Assembly: GCF_006542395.2 (NCBI RefSeq) | Contig: NZ_CP038231.1 | Span: 992,001-1,056,000, forward strand | Length of the DNA stretch: 64,000 nt | Source: Formicincola oecophyllae | GTDB taxonomy: Bacteria; Pseudomonadota; Alphaproteobacteria; Acetobacterales; Acetobacteraceae | Reading direction: 5' to 3' | Shown here: positions 25,885 through 35,056 of the stretch, one piece after another | Layout: every line of letters starts with the position of its first letter | Numbering within the stretch: the first letter of the stretch is position 1 | Made by a program: the position numbers and the translations under genes | The notes under the pieces: model-generated | Seen by the model: only the letters and a program-made list of their open reading frames with translations | What the model was told of the DNA's origin: nothing | Database searches by the model: none

Positions 25885-25917
25885 AAAACCCCAGCCTTTT
25901 GAAGGGCTGGGGTTTTT
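25885..25917. terminator. Bidirectional rho-independent terminator
   Basis: AAAACCCCAGCC pairs with GGGCTGGGGTTTT and is followed by further T. It sits between the DUF3297 gene and the convergent hpnN. Confidence 0.85.
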
Positions 25918-25954
25918 CTGTGCAAGCGGTCAGTTTTGAAGAAGGGGCCTGGCC

Positions 25955-28576
25955 TCAGCCCGTTTTCTTGCCAGCTTGGCTGCGCAGGAAATGGGCAGGG
26001 GGGGTGCTTGGCAGCAGGGCTGGCAGGAACAGGAACGTGCACAGCAAAGTGCACCCCAGCGAGATCAGCAGCAGCATACCCATGCTGGCTGTGCCTGGGT
26101 GGGCTGAAAAGGCCAGGGTGCCAAAAGCTGAAGCCGTGGTGAGGGCTGAGAACATCACAGCCCGCGCTGTGGGGGAGGTTAGCGGGTCCTTGGCCCCCAC
26201 AGCCCAGTTCATAACGAAGTAGACGTTGAAGGAAACACCAACGCCCAAAAGCAGCGGCAGCGCGATGATATTGGCGAAGTTCAAAGGCAGCGGCACCACA
26301 ACCACAATCAGCAGCGTCAACAAAGCTGAAAGCAGCAAGGTTGCCATAACAAGCATCATTTCCTTGAAATGGCGCAGAACGGCGAACAGGATGATAGCGA
26401 TGGCGATAATGGCGCAGGCGGCAGCCACCGCGAAAGCGTGGGTGATGGTCTGAGCAGCCCCGGCGATTTCCATCGCTGGCCCACTGATGACGGGCGTCAC
26501 GGTTTCAAGCTGCTTTACGAAATTGTGCAGCACCTTGGGGTTCGTCATGTCGCCCTTGGGGTAGATGTTGATGAGGTATTCCCCATCAGGTGCCACGTAA
26601 TCACGCCTGACATCGGCAGGGATGTTGCTAAGTGTGATGGGTTTGGGCGTGAGGACGTCACGAAGCTGAGCTAGCTCGTCAGGCAGGTAGACGGTCAGGG
26701 CATGGCTGGTGCCAAGAAGCACGTTGTCAGGCGCCTTCTCCAGCTTGTCCAGGTCATGGAGGATGTCCTCCAGTGGCTTGCCCAGCTTCTGGGGGGGGAT
26801 GGCGCCCAAGGCCTTGGCTGCTTTGGTGGCCGCAGCCCTGATTTCCGCCGCGGTGGGGGCAGCGGTGGTAGCGCTGGGCGCCAAGGTGGGCAGCACAAGG
26901 TCAGCAGCATCTGAAATGGCTTCCAACTTGTGCTGTTGGTTGTCAGGCACCAGGGCGCCAAGCCACATGACGTTGTCAACGCTGGGCAGCTTACTGAAGG
27001 CGGCAGCCCATTTTTGGGCCGTTGCGTAATCAGGCGCCAAGGCTGATGCGAAGTAAGGCGTCGTGATGGGGTTCTGCTCAAGGAGCTTGAGCGCCTCCAT
27101 CCCCTCCGTGTGGGGATTTTTGGTATGGAGGGGGTCTGAATCGAATTCCAGCCTGGGTGAAAGCGCCAGTGCCAAGACAGCAAGCAGGCCGAACACCCCC
27201 AGGACAGGCCAGCGGTGGCGGCGCAGGAAACCATCCACCGGGGCCAGCTGCTCAAAACCGCGCCCTTCATAAGCGGGCTTGGCGCGCAGCACCATCAGCA
27301 ACGCAGGCAGTACGGTCAACGTGCAGGCAAAGGCGATCAGCATGCCACCGCCAGCGATCTTGCCCAGCTGGGCCACGCCAACAAAGCTGGTGGGGATGAA
27401 GGCCATGAAGCCTGCAGCGGTCGCCAACGCTGCCACCAGGATTTGGATGCTGCATTCACGCCCTGTGCTGATGAGGGCAGGCAATGTGGCCAACGGCTGG
27501 CCGTTCGGTTCATCCTGGCTGCGGAAACGCACTGAGTATTGAATGGCGAAGTCCACCGCAATGCCCACGAACAGGATGGCAAACGCGATGGAGATCAAGT
27601 TCAGCGTGCCCACAAGCAAGGCTGCGAAACCAGTGGTAAGGACCAAGCCGCACAGCAGCGTGCCCAGGATGGCCACCACGATGCGCCAGGAGCGCACCGC
27701 CAGGCTAAGCCACAGCGCGACAAGCGCGAAGGAGAGCGCAAGCCCCACCCCCATGCCGTCCGCAACGGTGGAGAGCTCCTCGTCATTGAGCTTGTCATCA
27801 CCTGTAATAAGGCAGTGAACGGCGCCCGCCTTGGCTAGGGGAAGGTTGTTGAAAGCTGCCCGCATGGCTTTGACGGCATCTTCAGAAGGTTCCAGCGAAG
27901 CGAAGTTCTGGCGCGGGTGCGTCAGGACAAAGCTGTAGTCACCTCCCATTTTGGCCAGGTTGCCAGCTAAGAGATTTTGCCATGACAAAGGCTGCGGATG
28001 GCCGCTGACGTCAGCGTCCAGGGCTTTGGCGAAGCCTTCAAGTGCGGGGGTGAAGCCGCTTGGTATAGGCTGGTTCTGGCTGAGGCCCAGGGCGATGAGG
28101 TCAAAGGTCTGGAACAGCCCGACCGCTGAGGGGTTAGCTGCCATGGTCCCCAGGAAGGGCTGCGCTGCGATGATGGAGTTCAGCAGGTCGTCAAGCTGCT
28201 TTGGCTCCAGGAACAGCAGTCCGTGGGTGTTGTAGAAGGGATTGTCTCCAGGCGCCGTGGCGCTGAGGAAGTATTTTGGCTCATGGGAGAGGACGGCGGT
28301 GAGCTGGCGTGCCGCTTCAATGCGCTCTTCGGGGATGTCGCCGCTGATGACCGCAACCAGGCTGTCCTTCTGGCCTGGAAAGAGGCGCTCGATCTTCATC
28401 GATTCCTGGCGCCAGGGCAGGTCTTCGGCAAAGAGCTTGTCTGTGTCGGTTATGATGCCCAACCGGTGGGCGCTGACAACGCATGACAGCACGATCAGGA
28501 GGGCAGCCAGGGCCAGGACAAGCTTGGCGTGCTTGGCGGAAAAAGCGTTGATGCGGTCGGTCAGGGCTGAAAGCAT
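25955..28576 (-). CDS. hpnN: Hopanoid-type RND transporter (MMPL family, HpnN-like)
   Basis: An 873-residue RND/MMPL protein with two repeats, each a large periplasmic loop followed by a membrane bundle. Membrane helices lie at about 20-40, 270-440, 460-480 and 715-865. The sequence from MLSALTDRINAFSAKHAKLVL to ITDTDKLFAEDLPW matches HpnN, which moves hopanoids to the outer membrane. No other hopanoid gene is nearby. It ends at the terminator shared with DUF3297. Confidence 0.85.
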   Translation of the reverse strand: MLSALTDRINAFSAKHAKLVLALAALLIVLSCVVSAHRLGIITDTDKLFAEDLPWRQESMKIERLFPGQKDSLVAVISGDIPEERIEAARQLTAVLSHEPKYFLSATAPGDNPFYNTHGLLFLEPKQLDDLLNSIIAAQPFLGTMAANPSAVGLFQTFDLIALGLSQNQPIPSGFTPALEGFAKALDADVSGHPQPLSWQNLLAGNLAKMGGDYSFVLTHPRQNFASLEPSEDAVKAMRAAFNNLPLAKAGAVHCLITGDDKLNDEELSTVADGMGVGLALSFALVALWLSLAVRSWRIVVAILGTLLCGLVLTTGFAALLVGTLNLISIAFAILFVGIAVDFAIQYSVRFRSQDEPNGQPLATLPALISTGRECSIQILVAALATAAGFMAFIPTSFVGVAQLGKIAGGGMLIAFACTLTVLPALLMVLRAKPAYEGRGFEQLAPVDGFLRRHRWPVLGVFGLLAVLALALSPRLEFDSDPLHTKNPHTEGMEALKLLEQNPITTPYFASALAPDYATAQKWAAAFSKLPSVDNVMWLGALVPDNQQHKLEAISDAADLVLPTLAPSATTAAPTAAEIRAAATKAAKALGAIPPQKLGKPLEDILHDLDKLEKAPDNVLLGTSHALTVYLPDELAQLRDVLTPKPITLSNIPADVRRDYVAPDGEYLINIYPKGDMTNPKVLHNFVKQLETVTPVISGPAMEIAGAAQTITHAFAVAAACAIIAIAIILFAVLRHFKEMMLVMATLLLSALLTLLIVVVVPLPLNFANIIALPLLLGVGVSFNVYFVMNWAVGAKDPLTSPTARAVMFSALTTASAFGTLAFSAHPGTASMGMLLLISLGCTLLCTFLFLPALLPSTPPAHFLRSQAGKKTG

Positions 28577-28720
28577 AATTCTGCTTAGCCTGAAGAAAGC
28601 GTTTTGCCTACTCCTGCAAGGGCACGGTTGCTCTGCTATGTTGGGCTTTCATGATGACCAGCACGTTTTCCCCCAATTCTGTGTCGCCACGCCAAACCCC
28701 GCCGACAAAGAGGGGCTGAG

Positions 28721-29344
28721 TTGGCCAAGGCAAGCAACCTTGAAAGCGCTGTGCAAACATGGTCCCTGGCTGGGGCGGTGGAGCATGAGCGCGTCATCAA
28801 GAACAGTGTTTTTCGCGCTTACGCCGCCCCCATCAGGGATGCTGAGGAGGCCCTGGCCTTCATCAAGGCCCATGCGGTGCCTGATGCCAGCCACAATTGC
28901 TGGGCGTTCAAGGCTGGGGACGTTTTCCGCACCCATGACGCTGGCGAGCCTGGCGGCACAGCGGGCAGGCCCATCCTGGCCGCCATAGAGGGGCAGTGCA
29001 TGGATGGCGTGTGCGTTCTGGTGGCGCGCTGGTTTGGTGGTGTGAAGCTGGGGGCAGGTGGATTGGTGCGCGCTTATGGCGGCACGGCCTCTGCCTGCCT
29101 TCATGAAGCCCCGAAAGTGCCGCTCATCGCGCGCACCCCTTGCCGGTTTCATTGCCCTTTCACCCATTTGGCGCAGGTACAGGCCCATCTGGGCAGCCAG
29201 GGTGTGGATGCGCTGCAGTGTGATTATGGCGCTGACGGCGCTGATTTCATCCTGGCTGTGCCTGACAGCGCCTTGGATAACCTCAGCGTTTGGCTGCGCG
29301 ATTTGACCAGGGGCCAACATGCGCTGCACCCCCTGAACGAATGA
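28721..29344 (+). CDS. YigZ/IMPACT family protein
   Basis: A 207-residue protein of the UPF0029/IMPACT family. The signatures are SVFRAYAAPI, DAGEPGGTAGRPIL, and VARWFGGVKLGAGGLVRAYGG. The C-terminal domain has a ferredoxin-like fold in the family. The function is unknown. The start is TTG, preceded by GAGGGG; no ATG gives a full-length domain. Divergent from hpnN. Confidence 0.88.
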   Translation: MAKASNLESAVQTWSLAGAVEHERVIKNSVFRAYAAPIRDAEEALAFIKAHAVPDASHNCWAFKAGDVFRTHDAGEPGGTAGRPILAAIEGQCMDGVCVLVARWFGGVKLGAGGLVRAYGGTASACLHEAPKVPLIARTPCRFHCPFTHLAQVQAHLGSQGVDALQCDYGADGADFILAVPDSALDNLSVWLRDLTRGQHALHPLNE

Positions 29345-29444
29345 ATGGAAAGTGGGGGAAGCATGATTGGCCACCCCAAGGCCTTGGCGCAGAATTGCTT
29401 TGAGCGGAGTTGCCTTTAAAGGGGCCTTGGGCCACATAGGCGCG

Positions 29445-30113
29445 GTGCATGACCAACTGATCAACCTCATCGCCTTCACCTTCACCGCTGGGCTCCTCAT
29501 GATGGCACCTGGCCTGGATACTGTCCTGGTCATCCGCACTGCCACAGCGGAAGGCGGGCGTGCTGCCATGGGCGTTGTTGGTGGTATTTGCTGTGGCGTT
29601 CTGGTCTGGGGGTTGGCTGCGGCTTTTGGCTTCACCGCCCTGGTGGCTGCCTCCCCTCTTGCTTTCAACATCCTTAAAGTGGCCGGGGCGCTTTACCTGG
29701 TGTGGCTGGGGCTGCAGTTGATTGGCAAGTCTTGCCGCGCCTTGGCACAACCTGGCGACCTGCTGGGCGGTGTCACCCCCCCTGGGAAAGGGCGCCAGCC
29801 TGCCGCAGGCCTGTGGCGCTCCTGGCGTGTTGGGTTCATGTCCAACCTTCTCAACCCTGGTTTCGGCCTGGTTGTGTTGACCTTGTTTCCGCAGTTCGTT
29901 CCAGCCCATGCGCCTGTAGCGCACAGCATGATGGTGCTGACCTGTGTTCAGGTGGCCATTGCGGCAGCCTGGTTTGGCTTGTTGGCGGCCGTTGGGCTGC
30001 CACTGGGGCGTTTGCTGGCACGCCCTGTGGTGGTGCGCTGGTTCGACATCCTGACAGGCGTGGTCTTCCTGCTTTTTGCAGCCCAGCTAGCCTTGGCGCA
30101 CGCCCCCCATTGA
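29445..30113 (+). CDS. LysE/RhtB-family amino-acid exporter
   Basis: A 222-residue inner-membrane protein with about six helices. The signatures GLLMMAPGLDTVLVIRTATAEGG and GFMSNLLNPGF match the family (PGP and NPK-like sites). The substrate cannot be told. I chose GTG 29445; a TTG at 29367 would add 26 residues that lack membrane character. Confidence 0.85.
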   Translation: MHDQLINLIAFTFTAGLLMMAPGLDTVLVIRTATAEGGRAAMGVVGGICCGVLVWGLAAAFGFTALVAASPLAFNILKVAGALYLVWLGLQLIGKSCRALAQPGDLLGGVTPPGKGRQPAAGLWRSWRVGFMSNLLNPGFGLVVLTLFPQFVPAHAPVAHSMMVLTCVQVAIAAAWFGLLAAVGLPLGRLLARPVVVRWFDILTGVVFLLFAAQLALAHAPH

Positions 30114-30179
30114 GCTTCTAAAGGGGGCATCCAAAGGGTGTGGTGGCCTGCCTCCATTGTGGCGCTGAGGCCACATCTG

Positions 30180-30217
30180 TTGACAACGCTTTATTTTGTT
30201 AATGAGAATCAGTTGCA
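30180..30217 (+). promoter_or_regulatory. Promoter with Fur-like box before the TonB-dependent receptor gene
   Basis: TTGACA lies at 30180-30185. At 30203-30217, TGAGAATCAGTTGCA matches the Fur half-site pattern TGATAATnATTATCA at 10 of 14 positions. This fits repression by iron of the receptor gene 86 bases downstream. Confidence 0.6.
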
Positions 30218-30302
30218 TATAGCGTAACGCTTTTGCAAGGTGGGCCTTCGCCACCTGCGTTCAACCACGGCTCATCATTACGAGTTGGATTGAGCGTTTT
30301 CC

Positions 30303-32621
30303 ATGCCTAGTCACCTTTCGATCAGCCCCCCCAACCCCCCAGCAGCGCCTTGGGCACCCGAAAAGGAGGGGGGCCAGGTCCCCCGCCCCTTGGTGTGTCC
30401 CCCACTTTGGGGGTGGGTGTGTCCCTACAGCTTGTTGTGTTTGGGGGCGCTCTGTGTTGGCGGAGCTGCGCTGTTATGGCCGTGCGCAAGCGCGCAGGCT
30501 GCACCTGTTGCCACCACCACCGCTACCACCAGCAAAGGCGCAGAAAAGCTGCGCGTTGTGGGCAGGCGCCTGCCACCAGGCATGAGCCCCCATTATGAAG
30601 CCCGCACCATTTCTTTGGGCCCTTTGGGGGACGTCAAAGTGTTGGACACGCCCTTTTCCGTGGGGGAGGTACGGCGTGATGTCTTGTTGAACGAACAGCT
30701 GCGCGCCATTACCGATACCGCCAAATACCTGCCTTCCGTCCAGCTGGAGGAACGTGGCGACCCTGGCCTGAGCCGCCCCCAGACACGCGGTTTTGAAGGG
30801 GACATTGTCGCCAACACCCGCATGGATGGCTTGAATGCCCTTGGCACCATGCCTTACCCAGCTGAACAGATGGACCGCGTTGATGTCCTCAACGGCCTGG
30901 CTGGTGCTCTCTACGGTCCTCAGAACCCTTCTGGCACGTTTGACTACATCACCAAGCGCCCTTTGCAAGGCAACAGCACCACCTTGAACGTTGGCGCTGA
31001 CGGGCGCGGCGCCCCCCTTGAAAGCCTGGATTCTTCCCAGCGATGGGGGCCGTTTGCAGGGCGCCTCAATTTGTTGAACCAAAACGGCGCCAGTTACAGC
31101 CATGGCTCCCGCATGCGGCGTAACCTCGTCAGTGGTGATTTTGACATCCACCTTGATGAGCAGACAGTGCTTCACCTGGATGGTTCGCAATACAGCACAG
31201 GCGCTTGGGGGCTGCCTGGTACTTTTGCCCTTAAACCAGGCATCGCCCTGCCGCGCAAAGCCCCTGACACAGCGCGTGCCGGCTATGGTCAGAAACAGGG
31301 TGGCTACACAACGTCAACCAGCACAGGGCTTGCGCGACTGGAGCACCGCTTCAACAAAGACTGGCAAGTGCGCCTGGGTGGGCTTTACCAAAATGCCGCG
31401 CGCAACACGTTCACGGTCACCAATACGCTTCTTAACAATCGTGGTGATTACAACCAGGTCGTCGCTGCCTCCACCGCCATGGATGACGCTAAGGTGTGGA
31501 GCAACTTCGCCTGGCTCAATGGCAAGGCGCGGACAGGCTTTGTGCGGCATGACCTGGTGCTGGGCAGCACGGGCTACAACATCACGCTTTATGACCCCAC
31601 CCATGCCCAGAAATACGACTTGGGGCCCGCTTCCCTCAATGATCCACGCCGTGTGGACGGCCCTCAGCCCCGCAAAGGGGGCAGGTGGCGTTCATCCAAT
31701 CAAAGCGTGCAGGCCTTGATTGCTGGCGATACGCTCCACCTTGGCCATGGTGTGTCCATTATGGGCATGATGGGGTGGAGTTGGCTTTCCGTACATAATT
31801 GGCAGAAAAGCGGCGCCCCCAATGGCCATGACACCCATGGCGCCGCCTTTACCCCCACGGTGGCAGCCCTTTACAAGCCGTTGCCGACCGTCACCACTTA
31901 TTTCACCTGGGGGCGGTCCATCCAGCCAGGGGCTTTGGCGCCGTCAGGCTCAGTCAATGTGGGCCAGACACAGCGCGCTGTCCGTTCGGAGGAATATGAA
32001 GTCGGTGCCAAATGGCAGGTAAACAAAGACCTGCTGCTTTCAGCAGCAGCTTTCAGGATGAACAGGCCTTATGCCTTCCTGGATCCCGCCACAGGCGTGT
32101 TTGGCAATTTCGGCATGCAGCGCAACTATGGCGTTGAGTTCATGGCCACTGGCCACTTGACCAAACGCCTGGCCATCATGGCAGGTGTGACATGGCTTGA
32201 TGCCCAGCTTCTCAAAACTGCCAGCCCTCTAACCTCCCACAAAGGGGTGGTGGGGGTGCCCCCCGTCACAGCTAATGTTCTGCTTGATTACACGTTGCCC
32301 ACGGTCGCCTTGGGAAAAGGTTTTTCCTTGCCTGGCGTGACGGCGCTCAACGCAGATTTCCATTATGTTGGCACAAGGGCTGCCAATGTCACCAACACAA
32401 GCTTTGCTCCTGGTTACTATACGTTGGATCTAGGCGTGCGGCACATGGAGATGGTCGCGCACCACCCCGTGACGGTGCGTTTTGGCGTTAATAACGTTAC
32501 CAATCAGCGTTACTGGGCCTCCATCTACCCTGCTGGTACAGCTGGCGCACCCAAGGCTGCTTCCACAGCCATGGCGGGGCTACCACGGCTATGGCAGGTG
32601 ACGGCGACAACCGCGTTCTGA
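30303..32621 (+). CDS. TonB-dependent siderophore receptor
   Basis: A 772-residue outer-membrane receptor. A long N-terminus with a hydrophobic signal segment (about 40-67, ending AQA) leads to a plug (about 80-220) with the motifs DTPFSVGEVRRD, QTRGFEGD, and GLAGALYGPQNPSGTFDYITKRP. A 22-strand-type barrel follows and ends in Phe. The plug pattern is that of ferric-hydroxamate or ferrichrome receptors; the ligand is not certain. No STN signalling domain is present. Fur-like regulation is indicated upstream. Confidence 0.92.
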   Translation: MPSHLSISPPNPPAAPWAPEKEGGQVPRPLVCPPLWGWVCPYSLLCLGALCVGGAALLWPCASAQAAPVATTTATTSKGAEKLRVVGRRLPPGMSPHYEARTISLGPLGDVKVLDTPFSVGEVRRDVLLNEQLRAITDTAKYLPSVQLEERGDPGLSRPQTRGFEGDIVANTRMDGLNALGTMPYPAEQMDRVDVLNGLAGALYGPQNPSGTFDYITKRPLQGNSTTLNVGADGRGAPLESLDSSQRWGPFAGRLNLLNQNGASYSHGSRMRRNLVSGDFDIHLDEQTVLHLDGSQYSTGAWGLPGTFALKPGIALPRKAPDTARAGYGQKQGGYTTSTSTGLARLEHRFNKDWQVRLGGLYQNAARNTFTVTNTLLNNRGDYNQVVAASTAMDDAKVWSNFAWLNGKARTGFVRHDLVLGSTGYNITLYDPTHAQKYDLGPASLNDPRRVDGPQPRKGGRWRSSNQSVQALIAGDTLHLGHGVSIMGMMGWSWLSVHNWQKSGAPNGHDTHGAAFTPTVAALYKPLPTVTTYFTWGRSIQPGALAPSGSVNVGQTQRAVRSEEYEVGAKWQVNKDLLLSAAAFRMNRPYAFLDPATGVFGNFGMQRNYGVEFMATGHLTKRLAIMAGVTWLDAQLLKTASPLTSHKGVVGVPPVTANVLLDYTLPTVALGKGFSLPGVTALNADFHYVGTRAANVTNTSFAPGYYTLDLGVRHMEMVAHHPVTVRFGVNNVTNQRYWASIYPAGTAGAPKAASTAMAGLPRLWQVTATTAF

Positions 32622-32655
32622 TTTTCCTTTTTCCTTGACGAAGGACTGTGTTAAA

Positions 32656-32670
32656 TGCGAATGATTATCA
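32656..32670. promoter_or_regulatory. Fur box upstream of bfd
   Basis: TGCGAATGATTATCA matches the 7-1-7 Fur core TGATAATnATTATCA at 12 of 14 positions. It is 64 bases upstream of the bfd start. Confidence 0.75.
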
Positions 32671-32733
32671 CATTCATTCTCAGAGGGAAACGCCACGTTC
32701 AAGGCGCAAGTCCCCTCAAACAGGTTGACCGTC

Positions 32734-32925
32734 ATGATTGTTTGTTCCTGCAACGCTTTGTCTGAACGCGATGTGAAATCAGCCATCAAAGCTGGTGCCA
32801 GTCGCCCCACGCAGGTTTACGCCCATAGCCAGTGCAGCGCCCAGTGCGGACGCTGCGCCAGCCATATCTGCAAGTTGCTCAAAGCGCGCGAAAACGCTCA
32901 AAGCCCCGCACACAGGGCTACTTGA
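32734..32925 (+). CDS. bfd: Bacterioferritin-associated ferredoxin
   Basis: A 63-residue [2Fe-2S] protein that reduces bacterioferritin to release stored iron. It contains VCSCNALSERDV at the N-terminus and QCGRC later, the CxC...CxxC pattern of Bfd. It has a Fur box upstream and is convergent with bfr. TTG 32725 lies just before the preferred ATG 32734. Confidence 0.9.
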   Translation: MIVCSCNALSERDVKSAIKAGASRPTQVYAHSQCSAQCGRCASHICKLLKARENAQSPAHRAT

Positions 32926-32930
32926 AAAGC

Positions 32931-32957
32931 AAAGGGGGTGCCCAAGCACCCCCTTTT
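32931..32957. terminator. Bidirectional terminator between bfd and bfr
   Basis: AAAGGGGGTG pairs with CACCCCCTTT around a six-base loop. It is flanked by A and T on both sides. Confidence 0.85.
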
Positions 32958-33005
32958 CATGTTCCAGCACCGTTGGGCCAAGGCCTTCAGGACTGTGGGG
33001 GTTGT

Positions 33006-33509
33006 TTACGCTTCAGTGGCGGGGCCAGCATTGAGCTGGATGTAGTTCTGGATGCCAATGCGGCTGATGAGGTCAAGCTGTGAATCGATGAAATCCTGGT
33101 GCGCTTCTTCTGCAACCAGGATTTTGTTCATCAAGTCGCGTGAGACGTAGTCGCGCACGCTTTCGCAGTAAGCGATGCCATCACGCAAGCACTGGCAAGC
33201 GCTGACTTCGGCTTTGAGGTCGCATTCAAGGATCTCCTGAACGCTTTCGCCAATCATCAGCGGGTTGAGGCGCTGCAGGTTGGGCAAGCCCCCCAGGAAC
33301 AGAATGCGCTTGGTGAGCCAGTCAGCGTGGCGCATCTCCTCAATGGATTCTTCATATTCCTTTTTGCCCAGAAGGGTGACGCCCCAATGGTCAAGCGTGC
33401 GTGAATGAAGGAAGAACTGGTTGATGACAGTCAGCTCATTGGTGAGCTGCGCATTAAGGAACTCAATGACTTTCCTGTCTTGAACCTTGCCAGATGCGTT
33501 GGCGGTCAT
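33006..33509 (-). CDS. bfr: Bacterioferritin
   Basis: A 167-residue iron-storage protein. The ferroxidase residues are visible: Glu in NELTVINQ, Glu and His in EEMRHADWL, and Glu and His in EEAHQDFI. The Met in EEM is the heme ligand position. It forms a storage and release pair with the convergent bfd. Confidence 0.94.
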   Translation of the reverse strand: MTANASGKVQDRKVIEFLNAQLTNELTVINQFFLHSRTLDHWGVTLLGKKEYEESIEEMRHADWLTKRILFLGGLPNLQRLNPLMIGESVQEILECDLKAEVSACQCLRDGIAYCESVRDYVSRDLMNKILVAEEAHQDFIDSQLDLISRIGIQNYIQLNAGPATEA

Positions 33510-33568
33510 GGTGTGCTCCTGTGGAGTGGGTAGGTTGAACGGTCAAGTGGTTGGAGTGCAGTCTAGCA

Positions 33569-34969
33569 TCAGGCCAGGCTGGGGCGCACCCTGTTGCTGA
33601 GGCACAGCAACGTGGCCACCGCCCCCATAAAGCTGGCGCTGTACAGGCAGGCTTGCCCAGCCGCCAAGGGCTGCGGCAGCAGCGTGAACACGCCAGCCAC
33701 CAGGAGGGCGCCCATGGTCTGCCCACCAAGGCGGCAAACGGAGATCATGCCGCTGGCCTCACCTTCCTTGCCAGGGGGGGCAGCTACCATGATGGTGCGG
33801 TTGTTGGAGGCCTGAATGACCCCAAAGCCCAGCCCAGCGCAAAAAGTGGGCAGCACGATGGCCCAGTTGGTGGCCGTGGGCGGCAGCAAAGCCAGCCCCA
33901 GTAGGCCTCCGACCACCACCACAAGACCCATGGTGGTCAGGCGCCTGGGTTGAATGCTGTCTGTGTATTTGCGCACCAGCAGGGCCATCACGGCTGAACC
34001 GCCCGCCCAAGGCGAAACCAGAAGCCCCACCATCCCTGCTGAACGGTGGAACACATTCACTAAGGTGAAGGGCATGGCCACGATGTAGAGGTTGGAAGCC
34101 ACAAAGGCCAAGAAGCCCACAAGGCAGGGCACCAGGAAGGCGCGCTTGCCCAGGAGGTCGAATGGCATAATGAAGAACCGCTTGCGCCGCTGCCACCATA
34201 CAAGTCCACGCCAGCAAGCCAGTGCCGCCACGCCAAAGCCCAGCGCCATGGGCCATTCCGCCCGCACAAGCCCGTCCAGCGCTATGCCCAGCGTGGCGAA
34301 GGCCGCCACCGTCAGTCCCAGCCCAAGAACAATGGATTGGTGCTGGGGGCGCAGGGGGATGTGGGGCAGGAAACGCCAGCTCAACAGCAGCGCCACCAAG
34401 CCGACTGGCAGGTTGAACCAGAACAGCCATGGCCACGGTAGGAATGTCAGGATCAAAGCACCCAGCGATGGGCCAGCCATGGCGCCAACGCTGGTGGCCA
34501 CTGAAATCATGGCGATGCCCCGCCCAACGATGGCGCCGGGGTAGATAAAACGCACCAAAGCCATGTTGACGCTCATGATGCAGGCACCGCCCACCCCTTG
34601 CATGGTACGCCACCAGGCTAGCTCAGCCATGGAGTGGGAAAGCGCGCAGAATGAAGCCGCGATGAGGAAAACCACCAGCCCCAGCTGGGACATGCGCTTG
34701 AACCCGATGCGCGCCCCAACCAACGCGCAAGGCAGCAGGCAGGAAAGGTTGGCGAGCTGGTAGGCATTCACCACCCAGACCGACTGGGCGTCAGTCGCGT
34801 GCATGTCCTGGGCGATGGCAGGCAGCGCCACATTGGCAATGGCGTAGTCCAGCACGGAAAGCGTGACGGCCAACAGCAGCGCTGCCATGGCGGCCATGCG
34901 CGGCCCTGGCGGCAAACCAGGGTAGAGGGCGTCTTCACAGGCTGCCTGAGGCGTGGTGGGGGTGGTCAT
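33569..34969 (-). CDS. MFS drug-efflux transporter (DHA2, 14 TM type)
   Basis: A 466-residue membrane protein with about 14 hydrophobic segments. It has LDYAIANVALPAIA in the first helix (the D1 motif), the GARIGFKRM loop, and GGACIMSVNMALVRF. This is the pattern of EmrB/QacA transporters. No membrane-fusion (EmrA) gene is adjacent. ATG 34969 has GGA six bases before it; ATG 34975 is also possible. Confidence 0.88.
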   Translation of the reverse strand: MTTPTTPQAACEDALYPGLPPGPRMAAMAALLLAVTLSVLDYAIANVALPAIAQDMHATDAQSVWVVNAYQLANLSCLLPCALVGARIGFKRMSQLGLVVFLIAASFCALSHSMAELAWWRTMQGVGGACIMSVNMALVRFIYPGAIVGRGIAMISVATSVGAMAGPSLGALILTFLPWPWLFWFNLPVGLVALLLSWRFLPHIPLRPQHQSIVLGLGLTVAAFATLGIALDGLVRAEWPMALGFGVAALACWRGLVWWQRRKRFFIMPFDLLGKRAFLVPCLVGFLAFVASNLYIVAMPFTLVNVFHRSAGMVGLLVSPWAGGSAVMALLVRKYTDSIQPRRLTTMGLVVVVGGLLGLALLPPTATNWAIVLPTFCAGLGFGVIQASNNRTIMVAAPPGKEGEASGMISVCRLGGQTMGALLVAGVFTLLPQPLAAGQACLYSASFMGAVATLLCLSNRVRPSLA

Positions 34970-35056
34970 GACCATTCCGGTTTAAGCAATTTGTGAGGCA
35001 GGGCTAAGTACCATAGGCCCGGGGAGGGCCCAAAGACGGTTGGGTGGGCTAGTTAT

